Of a DNA stretch of 64,000 bases, positions 61,164 through 64,000 are shown one piece after another. The stretch lies in the NCBI GenBank assembly GCA_022760475.1, contig JALEFZ010000086.1:1-64000 (forward strand). The letters run 5' to 3'. Every line of letters begins with the position of its first letter. Within the stretch, counting starts at the first letter, position 1. Position numbers and translations under genes: made by a program. Below the pieces are notes generated by a model. The model had not been told where the DNA came from. It worked only from the letters and a program-made list of their open reading frames with translations, and searched no databases. Source of the stretch: Bacteroidia bacterium (GTDB taxonomy: Bacteria > Bacteroidota > Bacteroidia > J057).

Positions 61164-63554
61164 TTAGCAGCCTTGGTTCTTTACCTTTGGTGCCATGATT
61201 TTCTGAAGCAGATGAAGCTGTACTCCAGTCTCAGTAGCTTCTGCTCTGGTCTCAAGTACTTCAACCTTAGCTTCCTCAACTTCGAAAGTCTCTTCAGTTT
61301 TGGCTTCTTCAACATACTCGATAACGTGAGCAGGTGTAGGATCAATGTTGTCTCCTCCTTTGTCAAGGCTCGCCAGGGTAGGTGCAATAACCAATGCCAC
61401 TACAGACATCAGCTTAAGAAGGATGTTCAGAGATGGTCCAGAGGTATCTTTGAATGGGTCCCCTACAGTATCACCTACTACAGCAGCTTTGTGAGGTTCA
61501 GATCCTTTGTAGAAGATCTCTCCATTGATGTCTACACCTTCTTCAAACATTTTCTTGGCGTTGTCCCACGCACCACCTGCGTTTGATTGGAAGATTGCCA
61601 TAAGTACCCCTGCAGAAGTTACTCCTGCAAGAAGACCACCAAGCATTTCAGCACCACCAGCAAATCCTACCAAGACAGGGGCTAAGATAGCCAAAATACC
61701 CGGAGCAACCATCTCACGAATAGAAGCCTGCGTAGAAATTTCAACACACTTGGAGTATTCAGCTTTGCCGTCTGCCGCTCTAAAAACTGCCATGTCTTCG
61801 TCTGTCGCATCTTCCAGGTTGGAGTCGTACTTTCTCATGATTCCAAGGGCAGCTTTCAGCTCAGGGATTTCATTGAACTGACGACGTACTTCCTGGATCA
61901 TAGCCATGGCTGCTCTACCAACAGCTCCCATCGCCATTGCTGAAAATACGAATGGTAACATTGCTCCAATCAAAAGACCGGACATTACCTTGGGTTGAGC
62001 GATGTCAATGGTAGTAATACCTGATTGCTGCATAAATGCTGCGAAGAGTGCCAGGGCAGTCAAGGCAGCAGAAGCAATAGCAAATCCTTTACCAATGGCA
62101 GCTGTAGTGTTACCTACTGCATCCAGCTTATCAGTACGCTTACGAACCTCCTTGGGGAGCTCAGCCATTTCTGCGATACCACCAGCATTATCCGAGATAG
62201 GCCCGTATGCATCTACAGCCAGCTGGATACCCGTGTTGGCAAGCATACCCACAGCTGCAATCGCAATGCCATACAGCCCAGCAAAGTGGTGAGAAATCAT
62301 GATAGCGGCAGCGATAAGGAGGATAGGAATAGCGGTAGACATCATTCCTACTCCAAGACCTGCGATGATATTTGTAGCAGCACCTGTCTGCGACTGTGTT
62401 ACGATTCCTTTTACAGGACGAGTTCCTGTTCCTGTATAATATTCAGTGATTTTTCCAACCAGAAGACCAGCGATCAAACCAGCAATCACTGCGAAGAATA
62501 CACCTAGTGAAGTGTAAGTTCTTTCTCCCATGGTCCAGGTTTCAGGTAGCATCCAAGAAATGATTCCGAATGCTACAGCCAGCATCAGTACACCGGAAAT
62601 CAATTCTCCTCTGTTCAATGCTGTATGTGGGTTTCCACCCTCTTTTACCCTTACGAAGAAGGTTCCTAGGATTGAAACAAAAATGCCGGCACCAGCAAGT
62701 GTAAGTGGCAAGAGAATTGCACTCAATCCCCCAAAATTATCTACGAATCCATCTGTTCCGATGAATGCAGCACCCAGTACCATCGTACCAATGATTGAGC
62801 CTACATATGACTCAAAAAGGTCAGCACCCATACCAGCAACATCACCTACATTATCACCAACGTTGTCTGCAATGGTTGCAGGGTTGAGGGGGTGATCTTC
62901 AGGGATACCTGCTTCAACCTTACCTACAAGGTCAGCCCCTACGTCCGCGGCTTTGGTGTAAATGCCTCCACCTACACGTGCGAAAAGTGCGATGGAAGAT
63001 GCTCCCAAAGAAAAACCTGACAATACATTCAACACAATTTTGATGGACTCAACCTTTGTTCCGTCTGCCAGGGTAGCTTCAAAGCCAAGAGATGAAAACA
63101 ATACATAAAGAAGGCCAAGACCTAAAACACCCAGACCAACTACACCCATTCCCATCACAGAACCACCAGCAAAGGCAACCTCAAGGGCTTTTGCGAGTGA
63201 ATTCTTAGCGGCATTGGTCGTGCGAACGTTAGCTTTGGTAGCTACGCGCATCCCAATAAAACCTGCGACTGCAGATGAAATGGCACCCATGACAAAGGAG
63301 AATGCTACCCATGCATTAGATTCGGGCTCAAAATTCCCCTTCAATGCAAGTAAGCCTGCAACAGCTAGTACAAAAAAGGCAAGGATACGATATTCGGCTT
63401 TCAAGAAAGCCATCGCTCCGTCAGAAATATTCTTGGCGATGTCAGCAAGGCGCTGATCACCAACTTCCTGCTTGGATACCCAGGAGGAGCGAACAAATGT
63501 GTATAGCAGGCCAACCAGACCAGCTACAGGTAAGATGTAAATTAAGCTTCCCAT
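61164..63554 (-). CDS. hppA: Membrane-bound, ion-translocating pyrophosphatase
   Basis: This 796-residue protein has about 16 membrane helices and couples pyrophosphate hydrolysis to pumping of H+ or Na+ across the inner membrane. The substrate-binding block [19 protein letters not shown] is near residue 200, followed by [20 protein letters not shown]. The segment [12 protein letters not shown] has Ala where K+-independent enzymes have Lys, so it belongs to the K+-dependent class; whether it pumps Na+ or H+ cannot be settled here. About 65 residues rich in Glu follow the last helix (from ~730), ending in KVKNQGC, an extension not usual for the family. Confidence 0.95.
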   Translation of the reverse strand: MGSLIYILPVAGLVGLLYTFVRSSWVSKQEVGDQRLADIAKNISDGAMAFLKAEYRILAFFVLAVAGLLALKGNFEPESNAWVAFSFVMGAISSAVAGFIGMRVATKANVRTTNAAKNSLAKALEVAFAGGSVMGMGVVGLGVLGLGLLYVLFSSLGFEATLADGTKVESIKIVLNVLSGFSLGASSIALFARVGGGIYTKAADVGADLVGKVEAGIPEDHPLNPATIADNVGDNVGDVAGMGADLFESYVGSIIGTMVLGAAFIGTDGFVDNFGGLSAILLPLTLAGAGIFVSILGTFFVRVKEGGNPHTALNRGELISGVLMLAVAFGIISWMLPETWTMGERTYTSLGVFFAVIAGLIAGLLVGKITEYYTGTGTRPVKGIVTQSQTGAATNIIAGLGVGMMSTAIPILLIAAAIMISHHFAGLYGIAIAAVGMLANTGIQLAVDAYGPISDNAGGIAEMAELPKEVRKRTDKLDAVGNTTAAIGKGFAIASAALTALALFAAFMQQSGITTIDIAQPKVMSGLLIGAMLPFVFSAMAMGAVGRAAMAMIQEVRRQFNEIPELKAALGIMRKYDSNLEDATDEDMAVFRAADGKAEYSKCVEISTQASIREMVAPGILAILAPVLVGFAGGAEMLGGLLAGVTSAGVLMAIFQSNAGGAWDNAKKMFEEGVDINGEIFYKGSEPHKAAVVGDTVGDPFKDTSGPSLNILLKLMSVVALVIAPTLASLDKGGDNIDPTPAHVIEYVEEAKTEETFEVEEAKVEVLETRAEATETGVQLHLLQKIMAPKVKNQGC

Positions 63555-63603
63555 TTAATATTATACAATTTGTGTGTTACCTCTAATTTGATTTAGAAAG
63601 GCG

Positions 63604-63634
63604 CAAAATTATGGAATTGAGGGGAATATGCAAA
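63604..63634 (-). promoter_or_regulatory. hppA promoter
   Basis: On the minus strand TTTG (63634-63631), a 19-nt spacer and TAATTTTG (63611-63604) match the Bacteroidota consensus exactly. The transcript would start near 63598, with a leader of about 45 nt before the hppA start codon. Confidence 0.8.
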
Positions 63635-63851
63635 CAAAAGCTTTTAATTACAATTATTATTGATATATCTATATGTTTTGATGTTTTGTTCTTCTGCTTG
63701 TGAATTGCTTGATATGTGAAGGGATTTCTACCTAATACATATGCCATTGTAGTGAATTGGCCTCAATTCAAAACTGGCCTTTCAAAAATTTTGAAGGAAT
63801 TTTGATTACAATTTCACCCAAAGATCCTTTAGTGGTTAGATCCCCTTTATA

Positions 63852-64000
63852 ATGGACCAAAATTCACTTTTAGCAAAGATTGCCAATGGAGATCGAAATT
63901 CCTTCAGGATTTTTTTCGATACCCATTCCGAACTGGTATTCAATGTTGCACTTAAATTTGCTAGGAATAAGCAAGATGCTGAAGAAATTACCCAAGAGGT
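63852..64000 (+). CDS. ECF-type RNA polymerase sigma factor (partial)
   Basis: Only the first 49 complete codons lie inside the window and the frame runs off the right edge. They read as region 2 of a sigma-70 family ECF factor: MDQNSLLAKIANGDRNSFRI, a D-T-H-S-E-L-V-F-N-V-A segment, then ARNKQDAEEITQEV, the typical D-A-E-E-x-T-Q-E-x end of region 2.1-2.2. In Bacteroidota such factors often work with a FecR-like anti-sigma factor, which cannot be checked here. Confidence 0.85.
   Translation, partial: MDQNSLLAKIANGDRNSFRIFFDTHSELVFNVALKFARNKQDAEEITQE

Overview
The window is chromosomal DNA from a member of the Bacteroidota, most likely a free-living, aerobic Cytophagales-type bacterium. The evidence is: promoters of the Bacteroidota type (TTG or TTTG, about 19-20 nt, then TAnnTTTG) before sdhC, hppA and rpmE2; a long SdhC of the Bacteroidota type; a PorT-like type IX secretion (T9SS) gene pair behind ubiE; a secreted protein with a T9SS sorting domain; GH97 and GH65 enzymes; and few Shine-Dalgarno sequences. 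No rRNA, tRNA, insertion sequence, phage or CRISPR array was seen.

Layout. 0-4 kb: rfbB, an AlkA-type DNA glycosylase, lpdA and a small PD-(D/E)XK-like protein. 4-12 kb: two small unknown genes, the sdhCAB operon and hutI-hutG. 12-16 kb: a secreted M28 peptidase, tpiA, a GlmU-like protein and ribosomal protein L31. 16-23 kb: a TPR adenylate cyclase, a SusB-like GH97 lipoprotein, a GT2 glycosyltransferase and an NAD-dependent epimerase. 23.0-24.9 kb: a SatD-family gene and a membrane protein behind a striking operator array. 24.9-40.0 kb: a divergent cluster of secreted proteins. 40-46 kb: GH65, a flavin monooxygenase, a cytochrome c/PQQ-type dehydrogenase and a T9SS cargo protein. 46.5-51.4 kb: sufBCDS. 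51.7-59.6 kb: an unknown secreted protein, a large Asp-box protein, engB, ubiE, two porT-like genes and a DUF2059 protein. 59.6-64 kb: a BlaR1-like/BlaI pair, a membrane pyrophosphatase and the start of an ECF sigma factor gene.

Two regions look least described. The first is the cluster at 24.9-40.0 kb. Eight proteins share an N-terminal block (a Y-Y-x-P motif, then DGxPxFxFLKY, then a G-xx-H-x-L block), and at least five also share a C-terminal beta-rich block. They lie in two divergent runs (three genes leftward, seven rightward). The rightward run ends with a papain-like cysteine peptidase that may be a lipoprotein. I do not recognise the family and suggest a surface or periplasmic assembly that the peptidase may process. 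The second is the SatD module. Five 18-bp dyads (ATG...CAT) sit at exact 28-bp steps and the last ends 2 bp before the satD start codon. The SatD protein resembles a class III nucleotide cyclase (D12 and D56 are 44 residues apart) joined to a C-terminal helix-turn-helix, and it is followed by a multi-pass membrane protein with a coiled coil.

The remainder is mainly housekeeping: TCA cycle and respiration, the last two steps of histidine breakdown, Fe-S assembly, menaquinone synthesis and pyrophosphate-driven ion pumping. There are also alpha-glucan enzymes and secreted proteins suited to polymer breakdown.
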